Assembly (NCBI RefSeq): GCF_035920445.1
Contig: NZ_CP109162.1
Coordinates: 2,046,001 to 2,110,000 of the forward strand
Length of the DNA stretch: 64,000 bases
Reading direction: 5' to 3'
Source: Nocardia sp. NBC_01730
GTDB taxonomy: Bacteria > Actinomycetota > Actinomycetes > Mycobacteriales > Mycobacteriaceae
In this document: positions 48,779-57,940 of the stretch, piece after piece
Layout: every line of letters begins with the position of its first letter
How positions within the stretch are numbered: position 1 is the first letter of the stretch
Position numbers and translations under genes: made by a program
Notes under the pieces: generated by a model
Database searches by the model: none
The model's input: only the letters and a program-made list of their open reading frames with translations
Told to the model about the DNA's origin: nothing

Positions 48779-49836
48779 ACTCGTACCGTATTGCGACCAT
48801 TCCCGGCGACGGCATCGGCGTCGACGTGACCACCGAGGCTGTCAAGGTCTTGGACGCCGTACTCCTTGGCATCGAATGGACCGAATTCGACTGGTCGTGT
48901 GAGCAATATCTGCGCACCGGCGCCATGATGCCGCGGGACGGGGTGCAACTGCTCGCCGGATTCGACGCGATCTTGCTGGGCGCGGTGGGCTTCCCGGGCG
49001 TGCCCGACCATATCTCGCTGTGGGGCTTGCTGATCCCGCTGCGGCGGGCCTTCGGCCAATACGTGAACCTGCGTCCGGTCCGGCTACTACCCGGCATCGA
49101 ATCGGCGCTGCGTGACCGCCGCGCCGAGGATCTGGACATCCTGATCGTGCGGGAGAACTCCGAGGGGGAATACTCCGAGATCGGCGGTATCCACAACCTC
49201 GGACGGCCCGAGGAGTTCGTCCTCCAGGAGTCCGTATTCACCCGGGCGGGCTGCGAGCGGATCATCCGCTACGCGTTCGACCGGGCCCGCGAGCGTCGCG
49301 GCGATCTGTGCTCGGCCACCAAATCGAACGGGCTCATCCACTCGATGCCCTACTGGGACAGCGTCTTCGACCGCATCGCCGCCGAATACCCCGACGTACG
49401 AGCCCGGCAGATGCACGTCGACGCACTCGCCGCCGAGATCGTCCTGCACCCCGACCGCCTCGATGTCATCGTCGGCTCGAACCTGTTCGGCGACATCCTC
49501 TCCGACCTCGCCGCCGCGGTCACCGGCGGCCTCGGCCTCGCCCCCTCGGGCAACATCAACCCCGACCGCGCCGCACCGTCTATGTTCGAATCCGTCCACG
49601 GCAGCGCACCCGACATCGCCGGCCAAGGCATCGCCAACCCCATCGCCCAGATCCTCGCCGCCGCCATGATGCTCGACCACCTCGGTGAAACCAAAGCCGC
49701 CACCGCCATCGACCACGCCGTGGCAGAAATACTGGCCGAAGCCTCGATCCGCACCCCCGACCTCGGTGGCACCAACACTACGACCGAACTCGGCACAGCA
49801 ATCGCCGAACGCGCCCGGAAACTGGCCGACCGCTGA
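48775..49836 (+). CDS. Tartrate/D-malate dehydrogenase-type (isopropylmalate dehydrogenase family)
   Basis: The 353-residue protein starts at a GTG overlapping the upstream stop. It has ATIPGDGIGVDVTTEAVKVL, FGQYVNLRPVRLLPGI, LIVRENSEGEYSEIGG and NLFGDILSDLAAAVTGGLGL with the metal-binding Asp residues. The NLRPVRLLPG loop and RENSEGEYS are characteristic of the tartrate dehydrogenase/DmlA branch rather than leucine-pathway LeuB. It should oxidise and decarboxylate a hydroxy-dicarboxylate with NAD and a divalent metal. As second gene of the divergent pair it may process a downstream product; the link is inferred. Confidence 0.82.
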   Translation: MNSYRIATIPGDGIGVDVTTEAVKVLDAVLLGIEWTEFDWSCEQYLRTGAMMPRDGVQLLAGFDAILLGAVGFPGVPDHISLWGLLIPLRRAFGQYVNLRPVRLLPGIESALRDRRAEDLDILIVRENSEGEYSEIGGIHNLGRPEEFVLQESVFTRAGCERIIRYAFDRARERRGDLCSATKSNGLIHSMPYWDSVFDRIAAEYPDVRARQMHVDALAAEIVLHPDRLDVIVGSNLFGDILSDLAAAVTGGLGLAPSGNINPDRAAPSMFESVHGSAPDIAGQGIANPIAQILAAAMMLDHLGETKAATAIDHAVAEILAEASIRTPDLGGTNTTTELGTAIAERARKLADR

Positions 49837-49869
49837 ACCGCATGTGCTTGCTGGTCCGAGCCCGGGAGG

Positions 49870-50072
49870 CACCGTGGTGATTTGTCATCGACATGGCGAC
49901 TGAGGTGTTCCTGCGCCGCGGTGCTGATACGGGACAGCCGACCGTTCTGGTCGACCTCGACGTGAATCCACCGATGGTCACCGGCGGCATCGGCGAATTG
50001 GTCGCCCCTGCTCCTGAGTGATCTGCTGCCAGGGGCTGGCGCCCAGCTCGGTTCCGACGAGTGCGTTCAGTG
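49870..50072 (-). pseudogene. MaoC-family dehydratase remnant
   Basis: On the minus strand LNALVGTELGASPWQQITQE is followed, after a frameshift near 50000, by FADAAGDHRWIHVEVDQNGR. This is the hot-dog active-site segment of MaoC dehydratases ('FA.atgDhqWIHvD'). The rest of the fold is missing. It follows the hydratase remnant in the same direction. Confidence 0.7.
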
Positions 50073-50094
50073 TTGATTGTTCTCATGGGCGTCC

Positions 50095-50515
50095 TCAGCG
50101 TCCGACGAAGTGTGCTCGGGTGCAGGTGCGGAACGCTTGCACTCCGATTCCGGCATCCTCGGTTCCGAACAGTTTCCGCACGGTCGGCACGAGGTTCGGC
50201 TTCGGCCGCCGCGACACTGTCCCGCTGGGCGAGACGGGCATTGTGCAACGTGGCTCGGACTCCGAGGGGTGCTTGTCGAGCGATAACCTGGGCGATCTCG
50301 ATCGCGCGGCGCACATGGGTATCGTCGGGGACCACCGCTCGGACGATGCCGATCCGGCGAGCCTCGGTGGTGTCGAATTGCTCGGCGGTGAGCATCCACC
50401 ACATGGCGTTTCCCCAACCCGCGGCTCGCGGGAAGCGGATGGTTGCGCTGCCGAACGGATAGATGCCGCGCGCCGTTCCCGTCCAAGATGATGGCCTCGA
50501 CGTTGGAGCAGGTCG
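50095..50515 (-). pseudogene. Enoyl-CoA hydratase remnant, multiply frameshifted
   Basis: Pieces in different frames add up to the C-terminal half of a crotonase: a YPFGSATIRFPRAAGWGN-like frame, then WWMLTAEQFDTTEARRIGIV and IARQAPLGVRATLHNARLAQ. After a frame break come LVPTVRKLFGTEDAGIGVQA and THFVGR-like codons with the stop at 50095. At least two frameshifts are needed to join them. Confidence 0.7.
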
Positions 50516-50549
50516 GTGACCGACCCTCGCCCGACACCGGCGTGACGTG

Positions 50550-50860
50550 CTCTACGCCATGCCCGGAAACAAACAGCGAGAGCGTTACCGCAGAGGGTGC
50601 GCTGCCGCACGCGGTAGATGCTCAGCTCCGGGGCGATTTCGCCCGGTGCCGCGAGCCGGTCGAGCGGGGTGGCCGCCATTCGCGCCGCGACCTGTTCACC
50701 GACCACGGCCAACAACATTTCGCTTCGAGTCGGGCCGGGCGCGACGGCGTTGACCCGGACGCCCGCCGGGCCGAATTCGGCCGCCCAGGTGCGTGTCAAC
50801 GACTCCAACGCCGCTTCGGTACTTCGCCGCGATCGGCTCGAACCGGTCCGCTCTCGGTGA
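50550..50860 (-). pseudogene. SDR-family dehydrogenase C-terminal remnant
   Basis: The minus strand encodes AALESLTRTWAAEFGPAGVR and VNAVAPGPTRSEMLLAVVGE, then MAATPLDRLAAPGEIAP. This is the second half of an SDR, after the YxxxK helix. The expected ending with a VDGG motif is lost by frameshift. With the two remnants downstream it forms a decayed acyl-CoA-type gene set. Confidence 0.7.
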
Positions 50861-50925
50861 CAGCCACGGCCCCGTGACAGCCGAGTTCGGTCCACCCGAA
50901 TCGACTTCGGCTGAGTCCGGGGCGG

Positions 50926-51159
50926 CTACTCGGCGCTCGGCTCGATGCGCGGGTCGGCGAAGACGGCGATACCCGCGCCGTCGGCCGCCGCCAAACGCGC
51001 CGCGATGGCGTCGGTCACCCGCAGGGCATAGAGATCCCGAGCAGGATCGAGGGCGACCAAGCCGTAAGCGACGTCGACATCGCTCACGGCAAGTCCCAAC
51101 TGCTGAACCGCCGCGGTCAGGGTCGCATCCCGCGGAAGTCGAATCGTGAGCAACGGCAT
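50926..51159 (-). CDS. Small protein resembling the N-terminal region of the adjacent subtilase
   Basis: The 77-residue protein starts MPLLTIRLPRDATLTAAVQQ and ends GIAVFADPRIEPSAE. It follows the subtilase gene by 10 bases on the same strand, so it is probably co-translated. The subtilase N-terminus (MRVLIQLRPAAELVAAV, then TGVFADPVIQ near residue 90) shows the same opening strand and the same FADPxI ending. I infer a shared small alpha/beta fold, such as a propeptide or inhibitor-like domain encoded separately. No family name can be given. Confidence 0.6.
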   Translation of the reverse strand: MPLLTIRLPRDATLTAAVQQLGLAVSDVDVAYGLVALDPARDLYALRVTDAIAARLAAADGAGIAVFADPRIEPSAE

Positions 51160-51169
51160 ACCTTGAACG

Positions 51170-52483
51170 CTACGCGCGCGTCGCCGTGCGCCGCAGTTCC
51201 GCGAGGATCGCGTCGGCGTCGGCGACGCCGTACCCGTAGTCGTAGTCATACCCGGCGGCGGCGCGATTGGTCGCGGTGCGTTGCAGCAGCGCGCGCAGTC
51301 GGGCCGGCGCCAGTTTCGCCGCAGGCCATTCGGTGCGGATCGCCGTGATCAAGCCCGCCGCGACCGGGCAGGCCGCCGACGTACCGGTGTCCGGTTCGTC
51401 TGCGCCGAACGCCGTCGATCCGAGGAAGTGGGTGTAGGCGCAGATATCGGGCTTGCGGTCGGTCAGGCGGCCCGGGCCCTGGGAGGAGTAGCCGACACGC
51501 GTGCCGGTGGTGTCGACGCCGCCGACGGACAGGACGCTCGGATGCGAGTTGGCGCCGGTGATCGGTTTGTCCGGGAAGGCGCAGCGACCGTCCGGGCAGT
51601 CACGTCCGCAATTACCCGCGGCGAAGACGATGTCGGCACCAGCGGCTTCCAGCGAGCCGATGATGATGTTGAACGGATGCGACGGATTGTCGGAGTAGTT
51701 GCCGGGCTGCCCGACGGGAAAGTCCCACTGTGGTGAGAACGATCCCCAGCTGTTGCTGACCACCAGGGCTCGCGATGCGGCGGGCTGATCGGTCAGAACC
51801 GTGCGCAAATGGGCGTAGGCGGCGACGGCGTCCGACAGCAAACCCTCCATGACGGACTTTCCGCGTTGCACGCTGCGCATGACCGGGATGTCGAGCAGCG
51901 CGGCCTGAGGTGCCGCGACGAGTGCGTCGAAGGCACACATCGTCCCGTGCTCGACGGGGAATTCGCCCGCCGTCCCGGTGACTCCGGGCGGATTCCAACT
52001 GCGCTTCTTGTCGATGTTCACCGGCCCGCTGCGGACTTCCGTGACACGCTTCGCGTTGATGCCGGTGTCGACGATGGCCAATGCGACTGCTGCGCCGGTC
52101 AATCCGGCCGCCGCCAGGTCCTCGACGTGCAGCAGCGAGCCGACATCGTGCCAGTTGCCTACCGCCGCGTTGTCTCCGCAGGTGAGACTGGTCTGGATAA
52201 CCGGATCCGCGAAAACACCCGTGACCGTGCGGGATCGGGACAACGCCGCGACCTCGTCATCGGCGATCTCGCCACGCACCAGCACCGATGCGTCGGTCGG
52301 TGCCAGAGAGTAGGACAGCTGATCGGTGCCGGTCGGCCGCGGCATCGCGACGGGCGCGAAGGATCGATCGAGGACGAAGCCGGGCAGTTCGTCGATGACA
52401 TCGGAAGGACTGACAGTGACAGCGGGATCGGCCACTGCGGCAACCAGTTCGGCAGCGGGACGAAGCTGAATCAAAACGCGCAT
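51170..52483 (-). CDS. Subtilisin-like (S8) serine peptidase without signal peptide
   Basis: The 437-residue protein has the subtilase triad: D139 in VALAIVDTGIN, H179 in VEHGTMCAF and S369 in DTGTSAACPVAAG, with the oxyanion Asn291 in AAGNCG. The first 95 residues form a propeptide-like domain ending GVFADPVIQ. I see no signal peptide or wall anchor, so it may act in the cytosol or leave by a non-Sec route. The ATG at 52483 is preferred because residues upstream (a run of Arg/Ala codons) do not look coding. It is followed immediately by the small protein at 50926-51159. Confidence 0.85.
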   Translation of the reverse strand: MRVLIQLRPAAELVAAVADPAVTVSPSDVIDELPGFVLDRSFAPVAMPRPTGTDQLSYSLAPTDASVLVRGEIADDEVAALSRSRTVTGVFADPVIQTSLTCGDNAAVGNWHDVGSLLHVEDLAAAGLTGAAVALAIVDTGINAKRVTEVRSGPVNIDKKRSWNPPGVTGTAGEFPVEHGTMCAFDALVAAPQAALLDIPVMRSVQRGKSVMEGLLSDAVAAYAHLRTVLTDQPAASRALVVSNSWGSFSPQWDFPVGQPGNYSDNPSHPFNIIIGSLEAAGADIVFAAGNCGRDCPDGRCAFPDKPITGANSHPSVLSVGGVDTTGTRVGYSSQGPGRLTDRKPDICAYTHFLGSTAFGADEPDTGTSAACPVAAGLITAIRTEWPAAKLAPARLRALLQRTATNRAAAGYDYDYGYGVADADAILAELRRTATRA

Positions 52484-52854
52484 GACTGAGATACTGCCGT
52501 TGCGGGCAAAGAAATTCCTGACAACTGCGGGAGCTCGCTGCAACCGGATGAAACCGGTGCGGACGACTGCGGCGGCGCGCACCGCACACCCGCAACTCAG
52601 GCTCGACCACCGGCAGGCAGTCCGGGCCGGGTCTATCCAGACGACACGAGCGGCCCATCCCCCTTTTCCTCACCGCCGACAAGACCGACGCGCTACTGTC
52701 CGTCCTAGATCGCATGCCCAGGCTCGGCCGCCGGGACCAGGCTACTGGCCTCGCCTACCGAACCGGACTGCGCGGCACTGGCTCACATGTCTGCTGCCCG
52801 CGGACCGGGTGGAGAAACTCGATCACGCGCCGGGATGGCGGGCTGGGCCGCGAG
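52484..52854. other. Gap without a supportable gene
   Basis: About 370 bases between the subtilase start and the SARP stop. Short plus-strand codons such as TADKTDALLSVLDRMPRLG might be a remnant, but I cannot assign them. Confidence 0.4.
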
Positions 52855-55824
52855 TTACCGAGGTGGCGGGGCCAATCTGTCGGTGTAGCGCTGCCAGCCG
52901 AATCCTGCCGTGGCATGCGCGGTTCGGACCTCGTCGGCGAGCTGTTCGGCGGTGGGGTCGCCCTCGGCTCGGCGCAGCGCCACCTCGATCGTTCGATGCG
53001 CCAACCAGGCCACACCGACCGAATGCTCACCCATCCGACTGTGTGCCGCGGCGCGGAATTCATCCAGGTGTTTGCGCGCCCGCACCAGTTCCCCCGCGGC
53101 CAGCAGCACATCGGCTAGGTCGACGCGCGCCAGTCCCATCGCCTCTTCCTCGTGGGCGAGGGCGGCTCGGCAGTAGCTTTCCGCGGCGTCGAACTCCCCG
53201 CCGGCCAAGGCGGCGGCGGCCCGGGTGAGGTCGTTGAGCGGCAGGATTTGCCGATCGTCCAGTCGCCGTGCGTAGGTGTCGGATTCGGCAGCGGCCGCCA
53301 ACGCGTCCTTGGTCCGTCCCAACGCGAGCAGGGCCTTGGCTTCGTTGCTCAGACCCCGCGACAGCCCGTGCTCGTCGTCGTGAGCCCGGTCCACCGCGAT
53401 GGACCGGCGATAGGCGGCCAGCGCACCCGCCGAATCCCCCGCATACAGCAGCGCCGTGCCGAGCGCGTCGGAGAAGGACGCGGCCTGGGTTGCGCGCGGA
53501 GACAGCCGCTCCCCCTCGCGCAACCTCGCGACCGCCTCGGGCAGTTTGCACCGCTCGATGTCGACAATGCCCCGGTAGTAACGCACGGTCTGGGCAAGAT
53601 CCTCGTCATCCGACGGTTCGGCGAGCTGTTCGGCTCGGTCCAGGAGTTCCGCGGCGGTGTCCAATGAACCCACCATCAGTGCGTGAAACCCGTTGTGGCT
53701 CAGAGCATGTGCGCGCTCAGCGGTGGTGACGCCGGGAGCGTCGACCAAGGCATCGTAATGGCGCCGGGCCTCGCGGAACCAGGCCCGGGCCAGCCAGGGC
53801 ACGTGCATGTCCAGCGCCAGGCGCAGGCCGTCCGCGGCGCGTGGGGTGCCCGAGGAATTCTCCAGTGCCGCCGAGATATTCGCCCATTCGGCGAACACGG
53901 CGGCCACATCGGCCGCGTCGGCGAAATCCTCCGGCTCACCGATGTCCCGCACCAGCTCCCGACACCAGTCGAGATGTCGACTTCGGGCCGCCTCGGTCTC
54001 GCCAGCACGGGCAAGTTGCGTCTGCGCGTAGTCTCGCACGGTCTCCAACAACAGGAACCGTCGATTCTCGCCATCGGCGTGCACAGTTACCAGGCTACGG
54101 TTCACCAGGTGCGCCAATGCTGGTGCAATATCGCCGATTTCGAGCTTGCCGTCAGGTATCACCGATTCGGCCGCTTCCAGCGTGCAGCCCCCGGCGAAGA
54201 CGCCGAGCCCGCGCAACACCATCCGCTCCCGGTCATCCAGCAGCTCATGACTCCAGTCCAGCGCCATCCGCAGGCTGCTGTGTCGGCCGGCCACCGCGTC
54301 CCGTGGTCCGCCCACCAGCAGCCGTACCCGATCGTCGATGCGCCGGGCCAGCTGGGAGATCGTCAACACCCGGGTGAGACCCGCGGCAAGCTCGATGCCG
54401 AGGGGAAGCCAGTCCACAGCCGCGCAGATGGTCACCAACTGGGAACGCTCCTGCGCCGTCAGCAGTCTGTCCAAGCCCGCTCGCTGCGCGAACAATGCCA
54501 CGGCGACACCGCGATCCAAGGGGCCCAGCGGATACACCGACTCCCCCGACAGCCCGAGCGGCCGCTGTGAGGTGACCAGCAGACTCGGTCCCGTTGTTCC
54601 ACCGAAATTCTCGCCATGGCCGAGCAGCGCGGCGGCGAGTTCCGCGAGCGGCTCGACCAGGTGCTCGGCATTGTCGATCACCAGCAGTGGGCGGTCGAGG
54701 CCGTGCACGGCGGCGGTCATGGCCGCCACAGGATCAGCGCCTGCCCTCTTGTCCGTCACGGCCAGACCGCTCGCCTCCAGCGCCGCCGATACCGCATGCG
54801 GCACGTCCTCGGCGCGACGCAGCGGTGCCAGCTCGACGAATACCACTGTGCGCCCGGCGCGGGCGGCGATGCGCGCGATCTCCACGGCCAGCCGCGACTT
54901 CCCCGCACCCGCCACCGCGACCACCGTCGTCAACCCCGGAACGCTCACGCGGGCCGCGACTGTGGCCAACTCGTGCGCCCGCCCGACGAAGCCGGTGGCC
55001 GACCTGTCCCGGTCGTTCGTCTCCTCGTTCTGCGTGGGCGGCGGCCCCGGCGCAGTGGATACGAACCGTGTTCTTGGCATCAGATCCGGATCGTGGTTCA
55101 GGATCCGAAACTCCAACTCCGCGGTGGCAGGAGCCGGATCCACCCCCAACTCGTCGGCGAGAGTCCGGCGTAGCCGCGCCAGGCGCTCCAGCGAATCTGC
55201 TTGTCTGCCAACTCGATACAACGCCAGGGCCAGTAACCGGCACAGTGGTTCATGCAGTGGGTGCCCCGCCACCAGCCCGGTCAGTTCGGCGAGCACTTCC
55301 CCGCCTGCCCCCAGTTCCAAGGTGGCATCCAGCCCAGCGACCGTCAGCTCCAGCCGCCAGTCGTCGAGTCGCTCGCCCTCCGCTGCCGCGTACGGCACTG
55401 CCCGCAGATCGCCGAGCGACGGCCCACGCCACAGTGCCAACGCCTGCCCGGCCGCAGCCGCGGCCGCGGCGTGGTCGCCCGAGCGGCGGGCACGGTGCAG
55501 CTGCTCCACCGCCGCCCGTGCCACGGTTAGGTCGCGGGCCGTCACCGTGGTGTGGTATCCGGCGGGTGTGCGCCCGACCAGGTCGGCGTGCGGGCCCAGC
55601 GCGGATCGCAGCCGCGACACCACCACCCGCAGCCGTTGCACGGGCCGCTCGATATCCCGCCCCCAGAGGTCCTCGGCCAACTGGCCGTCCGGAACCGGAG
55701 TCCCGGCCGCCAATGCCAATCGGACAAGGAGGGCACGCTCCAACGGACGATCCAGGGTGACTTCCGCTGTCGCGGCCACCACCCGCACCGGCCCCAGCAC
55801 CAGCACATCCACAACGACAAGCAT
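52855..55824 (-). CDS. SARP/BTAD-type regulator with STAND ATPase and TPR domains
   Basis: The 989-residue protein begins MLVVVDVLVLGPVRVVAA. A winged-helix DNA-binding domain (LAEDLWGRDIERPVQRLRVV, VSRLRSALG) and a BTAD domain (LALWRGPSLGDL, LADELGVDPAPATAEL) come first. A STAND ATPase with Walker A VAVAGAGKSRLAVE and the sensor-like LLVIDNAEHL follows, then TPR repeats to the end. This AfsR-like layout is typical of actinobacterial antibiotic regulators. ATGs at 55824 and 55836 are both possible; the first has CGAGG upstream. It follows prpC by about 78 bases on the same strand and could be co-transcribed, linking propionate use to wider control. The target genes are unknown. Confidence 0.82.
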   Translation of the reverse strand: MLVVVDVLVLGPVRVVAATAEVTLDRPLERALLVRLALAAGTPVPDGQLAEDLWGRDIERPVQRLRVVVSRLRSALGPHADLVGRTPAGYHTTVTARDLTVARAAVEQLHRARRSGDHAAAAAAAGQALALWRGPSLGDLRAVPYAAAEGERLDDWRLELTVAGLDATLELGAGGEVLAELTGLVAGHPLHEPLCRLLALALYRVGRQADSLERLARLRRTLADELGVDPAPATAELEFRILNHDPDLMPRTRFVSTAPGPPPTQNEETNDRDRSATGFVGRAHELATVAARVSVPGLTTVVAVAGAGKSRLAVEIARIAARAGRTVVFVELAPLRRAEDVPHAVSAALEASGLAVTDKRAGADPVAAMTAAVHGLDRPLLVIDNAEHLVEPLAELAAALLGHGENFGGTTGPSLLVTSQRPLGLSGESVYPLGPLDRGVAVALFAQRAGLDRLLTAQERSQLVTICAAVDWLPLGIELAAGLTRVLTISQLARRIDDRVRLLVGGPRDAVAGRHSSLRMALDWSHELLDDRERMVLRGLGVFAGGCTLEAAESVIPDGKLEIGDIAPALAHLVNRSLVTVHADGENRRFLLLETVRDYAQTQLARAGETEAARSRHLDWCRELVRDIGEPEDFADAADVAAVFAEWANISAALENSSGTPRAADGLRLALDMHVPWLARAWFREARRHYDALVDAPGVTTAERAHALSHNGFHALMVGSLDTAAELLDRAEQLAEPSDDEDLAQTVRYYRGIVDIERCKLPEAVARLREGERLSPRATQAASFSDALGTALLYAGDSAGALAAYRRSIAVDRAHDDEHGLSRGLSNEAKALLALGRTKDALAAAAESDTYARRLDDRQILPLNDLTRAAAALAGGEFDAAESYCRAALAHEEEAMGLARVDLADVLLAAGELVRARKHLDEFRAAAHSRMGEHSVGVAWLAHRTIEVALRRAEGDPTAEQLADEVRTAHATAGFGWQRYTDRLAPPPR

Positions 55825-55872
55825 GCCTCGAGACATCGCGGCCGGGGGCCGGACCGGCCGGCCGCGACCGCG

Positions 55873-55900
55873 GTCAGGGGGCAGGGGGCAGGGGGCAGGG
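55873..55900. repeat. GGGGGCA short tandem repeat
   Basis: Three to four copies of a GGGGGCA unit lie between the prpC stop and the SARP start. They might affect the SARP leader or simply be replication slippage. Confidence 0.7.
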
Positions 55901-55901
55901 G

Positions 55902-57026
55902 TCAGGCGACGACCGATCGCTGTGGCACGCCGACGTATTCGCTCAGCGGCCGGATCAGCGCGTTGGACTCGCCCTGTTCGATGATGTGCGCGGCCCAACC
56001 GGTGATCCGGCTCATCACGAAGATCGGGGTGAATACCTCGATATCGAAGCCGAGCAGGTAATACGCGGGACCGGTCGGGAAATCGAGATTGGGCTTGATG
56101 CCGGTCGCCTCGTTCATCGTACGTTCGAGGATTTCGTACATCTGAACCCACTTGTGGCCGTCGGTGGCGGCGGCGATGTCGACGAAGGCCTTCTTCATCG
56201 TCGGCACCCGGGAGTCACCGCTTTTGTAGACCCGGTGCCCGAAACCCATCACCTTGTCCTTCTTGGCGAGCTTGCTGCGCAGCCACTGCTCGGCAAGGGC
56301 AGGATCGTCGACCTCGAGCATGTCGTGCATGACCGCTTCGTTGGCGCCGCCGTGCAGCGGACCCTTGAGCGCTCCGATGGCCGCGGTCACCGCGCTGTAG
56401 ATGTCCGACAGCGTCGAGGTGACCACCCGTGCGGCGAAGGTCGAGGCATTGAAGCTGTGCTCGGCGTACAGAATCAGCGACACCTCGAACGCCTGCACCA
56501 ATTCCCGAGACGGGATCTTGCCGAAGCACATGTTCAGGAAGTTTTCGGCGAATCCGAGATGGGAATGGGGGGCGATCTGGTCTTGACCGTGGCGGCGGCG
56601 GTGATCGGCCGCGACGATGGTCGGCAGCACCGCCATCATCCGTAATGCCTTGGCGCGGTTGGCCGCCGGGCTGTTGTCGTCCTCGGATGGGTCTTCGGCG
56701 CCGAGGTAGCTGATCGCGGTGCGCACCACATCCATCGGAGGGCAGTTCTCTGGCATCTTCGCCACGAGCGACAGCAACGACCGGTCGGCGCGGCGGGCGG
56801 CGCGCTCCTGCTGGCAGAACCGTTCCAGCTGAGCGTCATTGGGCAGTTCGCCGTTCCACAGGAGATAGGCGACCTGCTCGAAGCTGCAATGTCCGGCCAG
56901 ATCCTGCACGGCATAGCCACGGTAGGTCAGCGAGTTGGTTTCCGGCACCACCTTGGAGACGGCGGTGGTGTCGACGACGACACCGGCGAGACCCTTGTAG
57001 ATCGTCGGTATGGCAGTCTCCGTCAT
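55902..57026 (-). CDS. prpC: 2-methylcitrate synthase
   Basis: The 374-residue protein starts at ATG 57026 after GGAAGGAACC; longer upstream frames overlap prpB and are not real. It has the citrate-synthase motifs GPLHGGANEAVMHDML and MGFGHRVYKSGD with the catalytic His residues and NLDFPTGPAYYLLG with the Asp. It condenses propionyl-CoA with oxaloacetate to 2-methylcitrate. The short length and the position beside prpB and prpD identify the methylcitrate enzyme rather than GltA. Its start codon overlaps the prpB stop by one base, so translation is coupled. Confidence 0.93.
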   Translation of the reverse strand: MTETAIPTIYKGLAGVVVDTTAVSKVVPETNSLTYRGYAVQDLAGHCSFEQVAYLLWNGELPNDAQLERFCQQERAARRADRSLLSLVAKMPENCPPMDVVRTAISYLGAEDPSEDDNSPAANRAKALRMMAVLPTIVAADHRRRHGQDQIAPHSHLGFAENFLNMCFGKIPSRELVQAFEVSLILYAEHSFNASTFAARVVTSTLSDIYSAVTAAIGALKGPLHGGANEAVMHDMLEVDDPALAEQWLRSKLAKKDKVMGFGHRVYKSGDSRVPTMKKAFVDIAAATDGHKWVQMYEILERTMNEATGIKPNLDFPTGPAYYLLGFDIEVFTPIFVMSRITGWAAHIIEQGESNALIRPLSEYVGVPQRSVVA

Positions 57027-57940
57027 CACTGGTTCCTTCCCAGGCTGAAATTGAAGATGTCGGAATCGAACTCGTTGTAATGCTGATAGTCGAGCAGTTC
57101 GTAGAGCCTGCTGCGGTGCTGCATCCGATCGAGCAAGCCGGCTTGGGTGCCTTCGGCGAAGATTTCGCGCAGACCGGCTTCGGCGGCCCACATCGCCAGG
57201 CGCAGCGTGGAAACCGGGTAGATCACCGCGTTGTAGCCGAGCGATTCCAGGGTGGCCGCCGTGAGCAGTTCGGACTTGCCGAACTCGGTCATGTTGGCCA
57301 GCAACGGAGTCGAAACAGCGGCACGGAACTTCGCGAATTCGCCTTCGTCCGACAGCGCTTCGGTGAAGATCAGGTCCGCGCCCGCGTCGGCGTAGGCCTT
57401 TGCCCGTTCGACGGCGGCGTCGATGCCCTCGATCCCGGCGGCGTCGGTGCGCGCGCAGATCACGAAATTCGGATCCCGCCTCGCGGATACGGCCGCACGC
57501 AGCCGGCGCACCATTTCCTCGGTGGGCACCACGGCCTTGCCGTCCAGGTGGCCGCAGCGTTTCGGGTTGACTTGATCCTCGAGATGACATCCCGCGATCC
57601 CGGCGTCCTCGAGGATCGTCACGGTGCGCGCGGCGCTCATCGGCTCACCGAAACCGGTGTCGGCGTCGATGAGCACCGGCAGGTCGGTGACCCGAGCGAT
57701 CTGCTGCCCGCGCGCGGAGACCTCGCTGAGTGTGGTGAGCCCGATATCGGGCAGCGCGAGATCGGCCGAGACCACCGCGCCGGAGACATAGACGCCGTCG
57801 AACCCGATTTCCTGGATCAGCTTGGCCACCAACGGGTTGAACGCGCCGGGGAACCGCTGGATCGTGCCCGAGGCCAAGCCCGCACGGAATGCCGTGCGTT
57901 TGTCGGCGGCCGAGGTCGCCGCGGCGAGTATCCCGGTCAT
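57026..57940 (-). CDS. prpB: 2-methylisocitrate lyase
   Basis: The 304-residue protein of the isocitrate lyase/PEP mutase family has the diagnostic [11 protein letters not shown] active-site loop, [13 protein letters not shown] with the magnesium ligand and [18 protein letters not shown]. It splits 2-methylisocitrate into pyruvate and succinate. Its start overlaps the prpD stop by 4 bases (ATGA) and its stop overlaps the prpC start. The operon order prpD-prpB-prpC, without acnD or prpF, is the actinobacterial layout. Confidence 0.95.
   Translation of the reverse strand: MTGILAAATSAADKRTAFRAGLASGTIQRFPGAFNPLVAKLIQEIGFDGVYVSGAVVSADLALPDIGLTTLSEVSARGQQIARVTDLPVLIDADTGFGEPMSAARTVTILEDAGIAGCHLEDQVNPKRCGHLDGKAVVPTEEMVRRLRAAVSARRDPNFVICARTDAAGIEGIDAAVERAKAYADAGADLIFTEALSDEGEFAKFRAAVSTPLLANMTEFGKSELLTAATLESLGYNAVIYPVSTLRLAMWAAEAGLREIFAEGTQAGLLDRMQHRSRLYELLDYQHYNEFDSDIFNFSLGRNQ

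Noticed and set aside
55825..57590. Long upstream extensions of the SARP frame (to 56151) and the prpC frame (to 57590)
   Set aside because: They lie inside prpC and prpB in other frames. Good ribosome sites and family starts exist at 55824 and 57026.
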